Source: Homarus americanus (taxonomy: Eukaryota; Arthropoda; Malacostraca; Decapoda; Nephropidae). Taken from it: a stretch of DNA of 64,000 bases. How positions within the stretch are numbered: position 1 is the stretch's first letter; each line of letters opens with the position of its first letter. Location of the stretch: contig NW_024722158.1 of NCBI RefSeq assembly GCF_018991925.1, positions 1,372,586 through 1,436,585 on the forward strand, read 5' to 3'. The translations under genes and the position numbers were made by a program. This document shows, in pieces, positions 31,107-42,267 of this stretch. The notes below the pieces were generated by a model. It was not told the DNA's origin. It searched no databases and was given only the letters and a program-made list of their open reading frames with translations.

Positions 31107-32273
31107 ATGGCCCCTACACGTCCACGATTCTCGACGTTCTCAAGGGGACGCCAGGGCATCTCTACACCGACAGAGAACACCACTTGCGCCCAGCAGCAGG
31201 CCATGAGTGCATTGATGGCGCAGATGGCGTCTCTAGCTGGTGGCGGTGGTCATGCTTCTATGCCGGTCATGAAGCCCTCAGCAGCTGTCGCACCAGAGAA
31301 GTGTGAGGCAGAAATGCCAGCAGCTGCGTTTAGGACATGGAGGCGGTCCATGGAGTCATGGGTGCTGTTGAACGGGTGGTCACAACTGGTGGCCACACTC
31401 CACATTCGCCTGAACTGCGTCCCTGCACTCCAAAGTGTGATTGACTCGAGATATCCCAGCGGTCAGTGGGAGCAGCTCTCGCCCAAGGAAGCCCTGGATG
31501 CCATCAGTGGAATGGTTCTTCAATCGTCAAACCAAGCTGTGAAATGGAACGAGTTTTCCAACAGCAAACAAGGTGAAGAGGAGCCCATGAAAAGGTATTT
31601 TCAACGCTGCTTCGCAGAGGCAGTGGAGTGTGAATTTAAATGTCCCACCTGTGATAACAACCACTCTGAGTACATGCTACTACGTAAAGTTATGGTGGGC
31701 CTGAGTAACCCAGTGTTGAAAAGGGAAATTTTCCAGGGGTACTTGAGTTATAATAGTGTTGAAGTGCTTAGAAACAAATGCATGTTATTTGAGGCAGCAG
31801 TGAGAGATGCTGGTGTATTGTGTCGTACGTCTGGCCAGGCAGTGGTGGGAACAGCCGCGGAGGCAGCGGTGGTTGGTGATGACGTCACCGGTGAGTCTGA
31901 GGTAGCTGCCGCTCGACCTCGACACCCCAGTCGCGAGCACTGTGGGAACTGCGGCATGACACATGCCTCTGGGAAAAGCAACTGCCCTGCAAGTGGGGCC
32001 ACATGTTGCAACTGCTCTAAGGTTGGTTACTTCAAAAGGTGTTGTAGGAGTAAGTCAGTCCTAAGTGCTTCTGTGGATGTGTCAGGTGCTGTCACAGTGG
32101 CAACAGCCCAGCCATCCCGCCACCCCAGGTTACAAGTGTTCGTGACCCAGGCTGGGGGCAATTCCCCCGCCACCCCTGTGCTGGCTGTGGGACACGGGTG
32201 CTATGGTGTGTGTGGCAGGGCCATCCCTGCTCCGGGACGTAGGTTTGTGTCCGGGGCAACTTCGGGCCCGTAA
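31107..32273 (+). CDS. gag-like ORF of the gypsy-type element
   Basis: 388 codons from ATG at 31107. The central part resembles gypsy Gag (FRTWRRSMESWVLLNGWSQL, YFQRCFAEAVECEFKCPTCD, LLRKVMVGLSNPVLKREIFQ). The C-terminal nucleocapsid has two cysteine-rich knuckles (CGNCGMTHASGKSNC and CCNCSKVGYFKRCC). Gag packages the RNA in the virus-like particle (known of the family). The end overlaps the protease frame by about 130 bases, in a +1 relation. It is the only ORF of the element that remains intact. Confidence 0.85.
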   Translation: MAPTRPRFSTFSRGRQGISTPTENTTCAQQQAMSALMAQMASLAGGGGHASMPVMKPSAAVAPEKCEAEMPAAAFRTWRRSMESWVLLNGWSQLVATLHIRLNCVPALQSVIDSRYPSGQWEQLSPKEALDAISGMVLQSSNQAVKWNEFSNSKQGEEEPMKRYFQRCFAEAVECEFKCPTCDNNHSEYMLLRKVMVGLSNPVLKREIFQGYLSYNSVEVLRNKCMLFEAAVRDAGVLCRTSGQAVVGTAAEAAVVGDDVTGESEVAAARPRHPSREHCGNCGMTHASGKSNCPASGATCCNCSKVGYFKRCCRSKSVLSASVDVSGAVTVATAQPSRHPRLQVFVTQAGGNSPATPVLAVGHGCYGVCGRAIPAPGRRFVSGATSGP

Positions 32274-32892
32274 TGGCCAGAGGGACGTGGCGAACAAACA
32301 GCTCAACTGTCTCGGGTCCGCCCCCTGCCGCCTCAGTGTGGGCGAGGGGTCCACCGTCCAGGAGGTCTACTTCGTGCAGACAGCCAAGGCCCTCTACCTG
32401 TCATTGGAGGCCTGCAAGTGCCTCAACTTGGTGCCTGTCGGCTTCCCGCTCTATAGACGTGCTATGGCTGCCGTGGGCGATGGAGGGGAGCGGCACACTG
32501 CCGACGACCTACCTCCGAACCCTTTACCTGAGAGCAGCCGTTTCCCGCTGAGGCCAGTTGAGATACCCTTGCCTCCTTTGGAGGAGAATGTTGCCAGGTT
32601 GGAGGGATGGCTGCTCATGCACTTTTCATCGACTGCATTCAACACCAGCAGGTCCCCACTGCCAGTCATGACTGGTCCTCCTCACCGTATCCACCTGACG
32701 CCCGGCACGACCCCCTACGCCTGTCACACACCTGCCCCCGTTCCGAAACACTGGGAAGCGGAGGTGAAGGCCCAGTTGGAGGAGGACGTCAGGAGAGGCG
32801 TCATCCAGCCAGTGTCTGCTGGTGAGGCTACGGAGTGGTGCGCCAGGATGGTCGTTGTGGCCAAGAAAAACGGTCAGCCCGGCGCACTGTAG
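32146..32892 (+). pseudogene. Protease and start of reverse transcriptase (gypsy pol, part 1)
   Basis: This frame is open from 32146 after a TGA. It contains the aspartic-protease signature DTGAMVCVAG (DTG at 32191-32199), a linker, and the RT entry segment VPKHWEAEVKAQLEEDVRRG with WCARMVVVAKKNGQP. It ends at a stop at 32890-32892 caused by a frameshift. Its reading continues in another frame from about 32880. Confidence 0.8.
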
Positions 32893-33275
32893 ACTTCCAA
32901 TGCCTCAATGCAAGCTGTCCGAGGGAAACGCACTACACACCTGCACCATTCAACATGGTGTCCAGGGTGCCAGCGCACTCGTTCAAAACCGTCGCCGACG
33001 CCTTTTGGGGATTTCATCAGGTGGAGTTGGAGGAGGAGAGTAAACGCCTGACCACATTCATCAGGCCGTGGGGCCGTTTTCGATACTGCAGGACGCCCAT
33101 GGGACATTGTTCAGCGTCAGATGCCTACACCAAGAGGTTTGACGACGCTATTAAGGATGTGCCCCTCAAGTACAAGTGCGTGGATGACACTCTCCTCTAT
33201 GACTCTAGTGTGAAGGAAGAGTTCTGGCACACATACGATTTTCTAGAGACTGCGCTAACACAGGTATCACACTGA
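32880..33275 (+). pseudogene. Reverse transcriptase core (gypsy pol, part 2)
   Basis: RT blocks are RRTVDFQCLNASCPRETHYT, HSFKTVADAFWGFHQVELEE, RYCRTPMGHCSASDAYTKRF and the catalytic KCVDDTLLYD (YVDD-type with Cys for Tyr). A frameshift near 33265 ends the frame. Confidence 0.82.
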
Positions 33276-34035
33276 AACCAGAAAAGTTCTGTTCTGCAGG
33301 AGAGAAGCCGAGTTTGTGGGTTTCCTCCTGGGGTGGGACCTCTACCAGCCCACTACCCAATGTCTGTCAGCCATCAAGGACTTCCCCATGCCGGATCAGC
33401 CATCACTCACTGACATCAGGTCCTGGCATGGCCTGGTTAACCAGTTGGCTCCCTTCCTTGCCACTGCACCTGTGATGGAGCCCTTCCGTGAGCTCCTCAA
33501 GAAGCCAGTGGGCAAGCAGGTGTATTGTGACGACCAGCTGTGGCTCAAGTTTCGCCAGGCCCAGGACACCATCTGTCAGTTGGCCAGGTGTACTACGACA
33601 AATCCAGGCCTACGGCAGCTGTCACGGATTGGAGCAGGGAGGGCATCGGCTTCGTCATCCTACAACAATACTGCGCCTATGCCTTTCCAAAGACGCCCTT
33701 CTGCTTCAGGGGAGGGTGGCAGTTGGCTCTGTGCGGTAGCCGACATCTGAGCACGGCCGAGGCCGGCTAAGCTGCAGTAGAAGGGGAGGCCCTGGCGGTG
33801 GTATGGTGCCTGCGCAAGGCCAGGCTGTTCCTCCTCGGTTGCCCAAACCTCATTCTGGTGATGGACCACCGCCCCTAAGTTGGCTTGCTAGGGGACAGAG
33901 CCCTCACGGATGTGGCGAATCTGCTCCTGTTCAGGCTCAAGGAGAAGACCCTGCAGTACCGGTTCACGGTCAAGTACTTGCCAGGGAAGCGGAACTGCGC
34001 AGCTGACGCCCTATCCCGCTTCCCCTCCCTCAGGG
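33276..34035 (+). pseudogene. RT connection and RNase H region (gypsy pol, part 3)
   Basis: Blocks EFVGFLLGWDLYQPTTQ, MPDQPSLTDIRSWHGLVNQL and FRQAQDTICQLA are in one frame. RNase H-like blocks follow in another (VTDWSREGIGFVILQQYCAY, GSRHLSTAEAG, stop, VEGEALAVVWCLRKARLFLL, RFTVKYLPGKRNCAADALSR). There are at least one internal stop and two frame changes. Confidence 0.78.
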
Positions 34036-35525
34036 CGGCGCCTGACTCGGAGGACATGGACCAAGAGGAGGACCTGTGCACTGCAGTGTGTGCAGTCACA
34101 ATCGCAGCACTGGATCAGGATGGGTGCATCACTATGGACGCAGACACAGTGTGCAAAGCGGCTGCGGACGACCCAGTGTACCAGATTCTAGTGTCGAGGG
34201 TGCTGTCCGGCGACTGGTTCCCCCACAAGTCACAGGAGTTGGCCTGTCTGCGCCACTACTTCTCGGTGAGGGACAGGTTGGCTGTGGTCAGGGGTTTGGT
34301 CACCCACACCTTTGATCAGGGGTTTGGTCACCCACACCTTTGATCAGGGCTGCGCGCGCCTTGTCATCCCCAACTCCCTCCACCACCGGGTCGCCGTTAA
34401 CCTGCACGTGGAGCACCAGGGCCTCGATTCCATGCTCAGGTGAGCCTGGCAGTCTGCCTATTGGCCTGGCATGGAGGGTGACCTGCAGTATCATCAGTCC
34501 CGGTGTGCTGCTTGCGAGACCCACGCCCCTTCCCAGCCTCCGGAGTCGTTGGTTCTGACCCCAGCGCCAGACTATCCCTTTCAACAAGTGGTGGCCGATT
34601 TGTTCCACCTGCAGGGCCACACGTACCTAGCATATGCTGACCGACTCACAGGTTGGCTGGAGATCACCCACTTCCCCAAAGAGGCCACCTCTGGAAAAAT
34701 CATCGCCCGTCTGCGGAGTTACTTCACGAAGTGGGGGCACCTGAGCAGATCTCCACGGATGGAGATACCAACCTTGCCAGCCTTGAGATGACAGATTTCC
34801 TCAAGTCATGGGGGGTCGAGGTGCGCCTCTCGTCGGCCCACTTCCCCCAGTCCAATAGCAGGGCAGAGGCTGGGGTCAAGGCCGCCAAGAGGCTCCTCAG
34901 GGATAACACTGGGCCCGGGGGTAGCCTGGACTGCGATGGGACATCCCAGGCCCTCCTCCAGTACCTGAACACGCCTCTGCAGGGGGTGAACAAGTTGCCC
35001 TCCCAACTTGCCATCGGCCGCCAGCTCCGTGACGGCGTTCCCGTGGCCAGACAGCACTATAAGGTGGACCAGCACTGGCGGCGGGCACTTCGTATATGGG
35101 AGGTGCACTTGGCTGAAACCCAGGACGGAGTCCTTCTGTCGCGGGGGGAGGTGTCCTGCCAGCTGGCTCCCCTAGCCGTGGGCACGCAGGTGTGTGTGCA
35201 GGACACAGCTACCAAGCTCTGGGACAGGACAGGCATAGTGGTGGAAGCCCGCCCTCACAGGCAGTATGCCGTCAGCTTGATTGGCAGTGGCAGGGTGTCC
35301 ATCCGCAACAGACGCCACCTACGAAACGGCGCCACGCCTGTGCCTACCACTCCGGTGGTGCACCAAGCTGTTCCTCCCGGCCCCCATCTGCGGTACCCTC
35401 CGTACCCGCGCCCTCGCTCGCACCCCAGGCCCCTCCCCAGTTGGGTGTTGCCAGGCCCAGGAGAGGCGGCAGGCCCCCGGGCTGGTTGGCGGACTACGTG
35501 GTGTATAGTGTATGTGGTGTAAAAT
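34036..35525 (+). pseudogene. Integrase region (gypsy pol, part 4)
   Basis: A zinc-finger-like H-H-C-C segment precedes the core (VNLHVEHQGLDSMLR, YHQSRCAACETHAPSQ). Core blocks are VVADLFHLQGHTYLAYADRL (first Asp), STDGDTNLASLEMTDFLKSW (second Asp) and PQSNSRAEAGVKAAKR (Glu). They are spread over three frames. A 28-bp tandem duplication (34291-34318 and 34319-34346) shifts the frame upstream of the finger. The C-terminal tail reaches about 35525. Confidence 0.8.
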
Positions 35526-35663
35526 TAGTTTAGAGGGTTTTTTTTTTGTTGTTGTTTTGTTTTACATTGCTCGACTGGTTTTTCTCGCATTATTGGTTTT
35601 TTTTATGAATGCATTGTTTTCCTTTTGTTAGTTGAAATGTGCATTGTCATTTCCTTTTAACTT

Positions 35664-35686
35664 GGGAGGGGGGGGGAGGGGGGAGA
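35664..35686 (+). promoter_or_regulatory. Polypurine tract of the gypsy-type element
   Basis: A run of G with few A directly upstream of the right LTR, in the expected position for the plus-strand primer of reverse transcription. Confidence 0.75.
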
Positions 35687-35839
35687 TGTAAGATTGTGAA
35701 ATGGAGTACCATCATACGATATGTTTTCCCATGTGTTGAGGTGGGAGCTTGTCTGTGGCAGCGTCCGATTCCAGTCACCAGCTGACGCTGTAAGAATAAA
35801 GTCTACAAAGCACCTGGTCTATCATTCAAATCTCTCACA
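35687..35839 (+). repeat. Right LTR of the gypsy-type element
   Basis: 153 bp, same termini as the left LTR, with GAATAAAGTCTACAAAG. It is followed by the CCTTG target duplication. Confidence 0.88.
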
Positions 35840-36815
35840 CCTTGTAATATTTGCACCTTGGCCTGGCCTTATCCTGAACTAGGTAAAAGTTAAATCTGAA
35901 TGACAACATTATATGGTGACTGGTGCCAACTGGGGCAAGGTGTTCCAGTTTGGCCACCATACCCTCCTCGTTTGTTATGATGAGGTCAAGTGGCTTGGGT
36001 GTTTGCTCCCCTCTGTAATGTGTCGAGTCTCTAACATGTTGGAACAGAAAATTATCTCTCAGAGTTTCTACAAAAAGAGTAGCAGGGTTATTCAAGTCAT
36101 TCGGGGTGAACTCGTTTCTCCAGTCGATGTCGCCATAGTTAAAGTCCCCCATGATAAGGTGGCGGCTAGGGTTAAGCATCGCTGCGTTGTCTATTAAGGC
36201 TCTTAAGTTCCTTTGGTTTAGTGGACCACAGTTCGGGGATCTGTAGATACACCCGACAATATTTAAGTCCCTTCCCTTTAGTTTAATTTTACACCACATG
36301 GACTCCTCAAAAACATCCTCTCCCTGTACCCTCGCCTGGCTGGCTCTAAGGTCTAGCATAGATAACCACACCCCTCTTGCAAGTTTCTTGAGAAAGGTTC
36401 ATAAGTGACCCATATCCAGCAATACTGAACTCACATTCCTCTGGGTCGATTCTCCTGTTCTTGTACAACAGCTCTACAACTCCTACAATACCTGGTTGGT
36501 TTACTGTCAGTAGTGTTTCAAACTCCTCTCTCTTATCAAGGAACGTGTCAGTATTAGTGTACATGACATTCAAGACAGAATTTGTTCTCGGTAATGTCTC
36601 TGCTCTTAGTAGTAACCCCCCCCCACACATTCTCAGTAGCTGCAGCATTTGCTAAGTACACTGTATTTTGCAGGGTGTGGTTAGAAATGTCATTATTTAC
36701 ACGACGCTTGCCTCCTCCTGTCCGGTAGGCGGAGCTGGTGCCACCTGCTGGCTGGGAGGTAGAGCTTCCTGTGCTGTTCCCTCTGCATTACCGTGCGATC
36801 TGGGTGAATGAATAT
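35840..36815 (-). mobile_element. CR1-like element A, 5' half: endonuclease
   Basis: Read from 36815 down: a 5' region shared with 22520-22890, then NTDTFLDKREEFETLLTVNQ (36346-36648). A frame change follows, then RASQARVQGEDVFEESMWCK, GRDLNIVGCIYRSPNCGPLN, HLIMGDFNYGDIDW and PKPLDLIITNEEGMV (35835-36371). GDFN and the LDLIIT block are APE-type endonuclease motifs. It continues into 29636-30895 across the gypsy insertion. Confidence 0.82.
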
Positions 36816-36841
36816 ACTCCGAGATGCCTCGCTCCTTGCAA

Positions 36842-37896
36842 ATTCGAAATTAAAAACACGAGTAGGAGTATCAGACCTGAGGCTAGAAGATGGTAGTTAC
36901 GCAGATCCTGACGAGGATAAAGCCGAGGCATTGAACAGCTTCTTTTCCTCGGTGTTCACAAGAGAGGATGCAATTAACCTTTCTGCGTTTGAGGACAGAC
37001 GCTTCGACACAGCAGTGACCCACATTGTGTTCACAGAAGAGGGTATTAGAAATAAACTGTCAAAGCTAAAGGTCCATAAGAGTCTCGGCCCTGACATGGT
37101 GCATCCTAGAGTGCTAAGAGAGTTGTGCAACGAGCTTGCAGAGCCCCTGAAGATCCTGTTATGTAAATGCCTGGATGAACAAAAGGTCCCCAGTGAATGG
37201 AAAGTGGCTTATGTGAGTCCTATCTTCAAGAACAGTGATCGTCACTCCACGAACAACTATAGACCGGTGAGCCTGACCAGCATAATATGTAAAGTACTTG
37301 AGAGTATTATCAGAGATGCGGCGGTGGAACATCTACTATGAAACAACCTTGTAAAGGATTGCCAACACGGTTTTATGCCAGGGCGCTCGTGCTTAACACA
37401 ATTGCTCAAGGTATTGGATATTTGGACCCATATTCTGGAACGGGGTGGTAATATTGACAATACTGTATTTACCTAGATTTTGCCAAGGCTTTCGACAGTG
37501 TACCCCACGAAAGGCTGAAAATCAAAATGGAAGGGTACAGAATTCGGGGAAAGGTCTTTGCAGTGTGTGGTGATTAATGGCTTGAAATCATCATCCGTAC
37601 CTGTCACAAGCGGGGTACCACAGGGCAGTGTATTAGGCCCGCTGTTGTTTGTTCGTTTCATAAATGACATGCCTGACATTGTACACTCCTCCATACAAAT
37701 GTTTGCCGATGACGCCAAGTTATTTCGAGAGATCAAGAACCAAGTGGATTGTGAAGAGCTGCAGAAGGACCTCTGTGGGCTCCAAGAATGGTCAAAGAAA
37801 TGGCTGCTGAGATTCAATGTCACAAAGTGTAAGAGGATACACCTGGGGCGTACCAACGGTAAGGAGGCATATCATATGTCACAATGGGATGAAGAA
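36842..37896 (+). mobile_element. CR1-like element A, reverse transcriptase (opposite orientation)
   Basis: The plus-strand copy covers the RT: SKLKTRVGVSDLRLEDGSYA, NNYRPVSLTSIICKVLESII, then past a stop at 37339 DCQHGFMPGRSCLTQLLK. Motif A (DFAKAFDSVPHERL) is readable near 37478-37517 only with a frame change. Motif [16 protein letters not shown] and motif C MFADDAKLF are in ORF 37558-38172. The CR1 part ends near 37896, fused in frame to Penelope-like sequence. Together with the minus-strand copy it forms a head-to-head arrangement around 36815-36842. Confidence 0.8.
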
Positions 37897-38420
37897 ACTC
37901 ACAAGTACAATATCAGAACAGCATCTGAAAGCAGTGCCCTGTTCGTTCATGTTAGGAATAATAATCATCCCATTGATTGGAAAAACAGCTTAGAAGTATT
38001 CAAATCATCATGTGTCACAGAAAGACATCTGGTTGAAGCTAGTTTGATTAGGGAATTAAATTTCATAAACCTTAGTGATGGTCAGTACAAAACTTATGTG
38101 TTACATAAATTTATTTGTCCGTGGCCCAAGGTTAAAAATGCTTTGAAAACCTTGGAGTTAGATGTAGGATAGATATTTAGTGGGTCCCTTATTTTTTACC
38201 TAACTTAACTTGACTAGTCACGTCGCCCTTTCTCTTAAGCTCCTCTACGTGTGTTGGTGTGGGGATTAGTGGATGTCATCATTATGACCTGACCTCATGT
38301 TTAATAAGGTCACCCTGTGTATTTAAGCCTTTCTCCATCCATGTAATTCAGTTGCCTCTGAAGATGTCTTGAATAAAAGCGAAAGCTAAGGTGCTCCATT
38401 GTTTCCCTTTTCCCTGTGTG
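37897..38420 (+). mobile_element. Penelope-like element, GIY-YIG 3' part
   Basis: From HKYNIRTASESSALFVHVRN on, the frame matches the C-terminal part of the GIY-YIG endonuclease of Penelope-like elements (NHPIDWKNSLEVFKSSCVTE, RHLVEASLIRELNFINLSDG). The stop is at 38170. The following 250 bases (AAGATGTCTTGAATAAA near 38362) recur after the second copy (about 39458) and are the element's 3' UTR. The upstream RT and the first half of the endonuclease are missing. Confidence 0.7.
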
Positions 38421-38427
38421 ATTTTAT

Positions 38428-38431
<4 letters not shown>

Positions 38432-38515
<84 letters not shown>
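38432..38515. repeat. (TA)n microsatellite
   Basis: Uninterrupted TA dinucleotides of about 84 bp immediately after the first Penelope-like 3' end. Confidence 0.95.
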
Positions 38516-38517
<2 letters not shown>

Positions 38518-39510
38518 TGATAAATTGACGGGAAAATGGAAATAATAGCTTTTGCCATTTTTACCCACATTGCCAGGCAAAGATGACATCCACCAGGAGT
38601 TAAGAGAGGGTGGTACACTGGCAGTCAGGTCAGGGACCCAATAACTTTCATACATCTAGATCAAACTAAAAGCATTTTAACCAACGATAAATAAATTTAT
38701 GTAACATATTACAGTTTTGAACTGACCATCACTAAGGTTTTCAAAGGGCTAAAAATCCTTTCATTCCTCTCAAACCAGACAAGTTCCTACACTTAAGAAT
38801 ATTTTGACTTGCCCTATCGTAATGAATTTGTCCCGTTAGTCTCGGTCCCTCAAGCTTCTAAATATTAATGTTGTTTTCAAGCATGACTCAACCATACCAA
38901 TAGCCCAAGTTTGAATGTAAATGGAAGTGTTTATTGTATTCCATGTAGCAAATGTAATTGTAATTATGTAGGTCAGACAGGAAAAAACTCTGCAGCTCAG
39001 AATCAAACAAATATAAGTATATCAAAACTGCATCTGAAAGCAGTGCCTTGTTCGCTCATGTTAGAATAATAATCACCCCATTGCTTGGGGAAAAAGCTTA
39101 GAAGTATTCAAATCATCTTGTGTCACAGAAAGACTTTTGTTGAAGCTAGTTTGATTAAGGAATTAAAATCAATAAACCTTAGTGATGGTCAGTTCCAAAA
39201 CTGATAATATGTTACATAAATTTATTTGTCAGTGGCCCAAGGTTAAAAATGCTTTGAAAACCTTTGATCTAGATGTATGATAGTTATTTTGTGGGTCCCT
39301 TTTTCTGACCTGACTAGGCTAGTCACGTCACCACCCTTCTTAAGCTCCTCTACGTGTGTGTTGGTGTGATTAGTGGATGTCATCATTTTGACCTGACCCC
39401 ATGTTTTTAGGTCACCCCGTATTTGCCTCTCTCTGTCCATGTAATCCAGTTGCTCTGAAGATGTCTTGAATAAAGACTAAAGCCAAGGTACTGTTTCATT
39501 TTCTCAGTGA
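38516..39510. mobile_element. Penelope-like element fragments, inverted then direct
   Basis: 38632-38745 is an inverted copy of the 3' part (complement of 39175-39290). From about 38750 a plus-strand copy covers the endonuclease start: NVNGSVYCIPCSKCNCNYVG then QTGK, i.e. the VYxIPC...YVGQT core of GIY-YIG nucleases. It then continues into TASESSAL-type sequence and the same 3' UTR (39290-39500). Several frameshifts are present. Adjacent inverted and direct partial copies are a known habit of Penelope-like elements. Confidence 0.65.
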
Positions 39511-39552
39511 TTTTATCAAGATTTATCTTATCCACTCACAGTGATTTACATG

Positions 39553-39826
<274 letters not shown>

Positions 39827-39834
39827 ATGAACCC

Positions 39835-40365
39835 ACGAGGCCAGCGAAACTAAATGCGTAAATGGAACAACAGAACATATGGGATTAATTGAAATGGGGA
39901 ACCGGTCAATCCCAAACCCACTTTACAGACACAATACCTGTTGGTAAAATAACTTACTTTTATGATGGTATGTACACACAATTAATAATTAAGAGAAATA
40001 TCAATAATATTAGGTTTTTAACACCGTTAGTAGAAAAGATGGCTAGCACACGGGATGGGTGTTGGTTCCGTGGCAGAGGGCAGATTATTGGCCCTCACCT
40101 GTATCACTTGTATCACTATCCACCACAGAGGCTTGCAGGGCTTGTCAAAACCTCAAAGTCCATATAAGTCCATATCCTCACTATCACTGACTTGCCGGCT
40201 GTGGTGGGTGAAGAACTCGTAATGTTTTGATGACTGGGTGACCTAGCGACTCCTGCCTCGTAGCACCTCCCCCGCTGGATATGAGTAGATGCACCACAGA
40301 AAGTGGGAATTCGGTTCTGGCGGGTACCGAGCAAATGTGGAAATGCAGTAACGAGAACCGCGAAA
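39835..40365. mobile_element. Decayed pogo-like MITE related to 11117-11869
   Basis: It shares GAACAACAGAACATATGGGA, TTTTATGATGGTA and GAGTAGATGCACCAC blocks, in the same order, with the MITE in gene A intron 8. The middle is divergent and the left terminal repeat appears replaced by the TA tract. Confidence 0.6.
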
Positions 40366-40457
40366 GCAGTGTGTGTGTGTGTGATCTAGCAGTAGTGCAA
40401 TCCAGTCCCTGTCTGTGACTGAGCAGCCCTCTTGAGGAGCCACTCTGCTCACCCCAC

Positions 40458-41740
40458 ATGGGAGGGGCTAGAAAATGCTCCAAACATAGCCTGCATAAGT
40501 ACCAACCTGACTGGGCAACCACACCCAGTAAGGTCATCCTTATGTGCCAAAAACACAATCATAAGCACAGGTCAAAAGAAAAACAAACTATTCAGCCTCT
40601 ATGGTCCTGCATGAATGTCAGTAACTTTCTGGATACTGGCACAAATGAGAGTCCTGCAAGAAGAACTGACTTGGCAAAAGAGCTGGGTAGGTATAACATA
40701 GACATAGCAGCCATTAGTGAGTCCCAGCTCCCAGATGAGGACCCCAACTCACAGAACGGGGTCTGGCTACCCTTCTCTGAAGGGTAAGCCTGCTGCGAGA
40801 GAACCGCGATTATGGAGCTGGCTTACCCTCCCGCCAACACATCCTACACAGGCTAACTGAAATGCCTATTGGGATCAACGACGCCTCATGACGCTCGAGT
40901 CCGCTGAATCACTCATGTCATGCCTCTTTCACCAGTGCATGCACCCCAAAAACACTTTTGCAGAGGATGACATCAAGGAGGCCTTTTATGCCGACTCTCG
41001 ACAGAGTGCTAACCTCTATCTCCAGAGAAGACATAGGTCCTTGGTGACTTCAATGCCAAAGTTGGTAGAGATGCTAACATTTGGCAGGGACCCATAGGGA
41101 GAAATGGACTAGTAAGTGTAATCCCAACGGCCTACCCTCCTCAGAAAGTGTGCTGCACACAGCCTCACTATCACCAATACCTTGTTTAGCAGGCCAACAA
41201 GTTCAAGGGTTTGTGTCAACACCCAAGATCCAAACACTGGCATCTCATTGACTACATCATTGTCAGAGAAAGAGATCGCCGAGATGTCCTCATCACCTGC
41301 GGCTATGCGTGCTCAGATCACTGAGACACTGATCATCGGCTCGTCAGAGCCAGCTCACTTCAAGTCGCCCCAAAAAAAAGACAACAAGCCTCCAGAAGAG
41401 GCTTTAACACCAAGCGCCTAGGGGATCTAGGGGTAGCACATGCTTCCAGAGAGCAGCTTGAACATGAGCTGATAAACAACCCGGCAACAAACAATCCAAA
41501 TCCCAGTGCCGAAAGGGATACTCTCAACACTGTCATGACAAAAACCTGCAGAGACCCTCAGCCAGATCAAAAGAATACACCAGGACTGGTTTAAAAATGA
41601 CCCGCAATCAAAGTACTCATCGATAATAAACGCGTTGCTTTATTGACTAGCACAACAACCTCAATCTCGACCAAAGCTGATACCTTCTACAAGAAGAAAG
41701 TGAATTATATGATCTTGGCCAGGTGCCTTCACAATCTAAT
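40458..41740 (+). mobile_element. LINE-A, endonuclease part (degenerate)
   Basis: APE-type endonuclease blocks are spread over frames: FLDTGTNESPARRTDLAKEL, GRYNIDIAAISESQLPDED (40620-40745), then VLGDFNAKVGRDANIWQGPI (about 41038-41098) and HWHLIDYIIVRERDRRDVLI (about 41238-41298). It continues with KRLGDLGVAHASREQLEHEL. The order and motifs (SE/SQLP, GDFN, DYI) fit the N-terminal half of the same family as 1-2335. Many frameshifts. It ends near an (AAT)n tract at 41743-41765. Confidence 0.72.
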
Positions 41741-42267
41741 AATAAAATAATAATAATAATAATAAACGGTTTATTAATAGAGTTGCAGCCGATGACTGAA
41801 AATATAGACTTACATTTGATTTAGACAATGATATAATGTGCGTTGAATACATTTACAGGGCTGTACAGTAAATATTGGCCACCTGGAGTACCAAGCTGTC
41901 TTCCATGGTGAAGCCACATGGCCGAGATCGTGTAATTCAATGATTATCGGTCGGTGTTCCTTATCATGTTGTTTGTGTGATTTTTAACCATACAGTGAGA
42001 GGACATTACACTGTACGAATGTTCACGTTGTTTTGTTGACTGTGCAGGGAGTTGGGTTATGTTTTTGTGACTGTAAAGAACTTTGGCCAGACTATGACCA
42101 TCGTTCATGTCTTAATGAATCATCAATGTTAAGTGAAATATCACATATCACAGCTCAGGGTATACCTGTATGTACAGTCCCACCCCTCAGTGAACACTAA
42201 ACCTGGGGGTAACTGTACCTGTTACATATAATACCTATAAGTTTATATTACGGCCACAAATTCAATT
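41741..42267. other. No gene seen; (AAT)n then unique-looking sequence
   Basis: A short AAT repeat followed by about 500 bases without recognised features, up to the left boundary of the duplicated THAP locus. Confidence 0.45.

Larger units (their letters stand above)
30896..35839 (+). mobile_element. Ty3/gypsy-type LTR retrotransposon, full length but decayed
   Basis: A complete structural element of 4944 bp. It has LTRs at 30896-31044 and 35687-35839 (TGTAAGATTG...CTCTCACA) and a 5-bp target duplication CCTTG (30891-30895 and 35840-35844). A TGG-starting candidate primer-binding site follows the left LTR (TGGCGCAGTGAGTAGGAT), and a G-rich polypurine tract (about 35664-35686) precedes the right LTR. 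Internal order is gag, protease, RT, RNase H, integrase, typical of Ty3/gypsy. Pol is broken by several frameshifts and stops, so this copy is not autonomous. It is inserted into a minus-strand CR1-A element. Confidence 0.9.

Noticed and set aside
38350..38400. Hammerhead-type ribozyme at the end of the Penelope-like element
   Set aside because: The segment has GAAGATG and CGAAAGC-like pieces, but the CTGATGA core is not present as such and stems could not be paired convincingly by eye.
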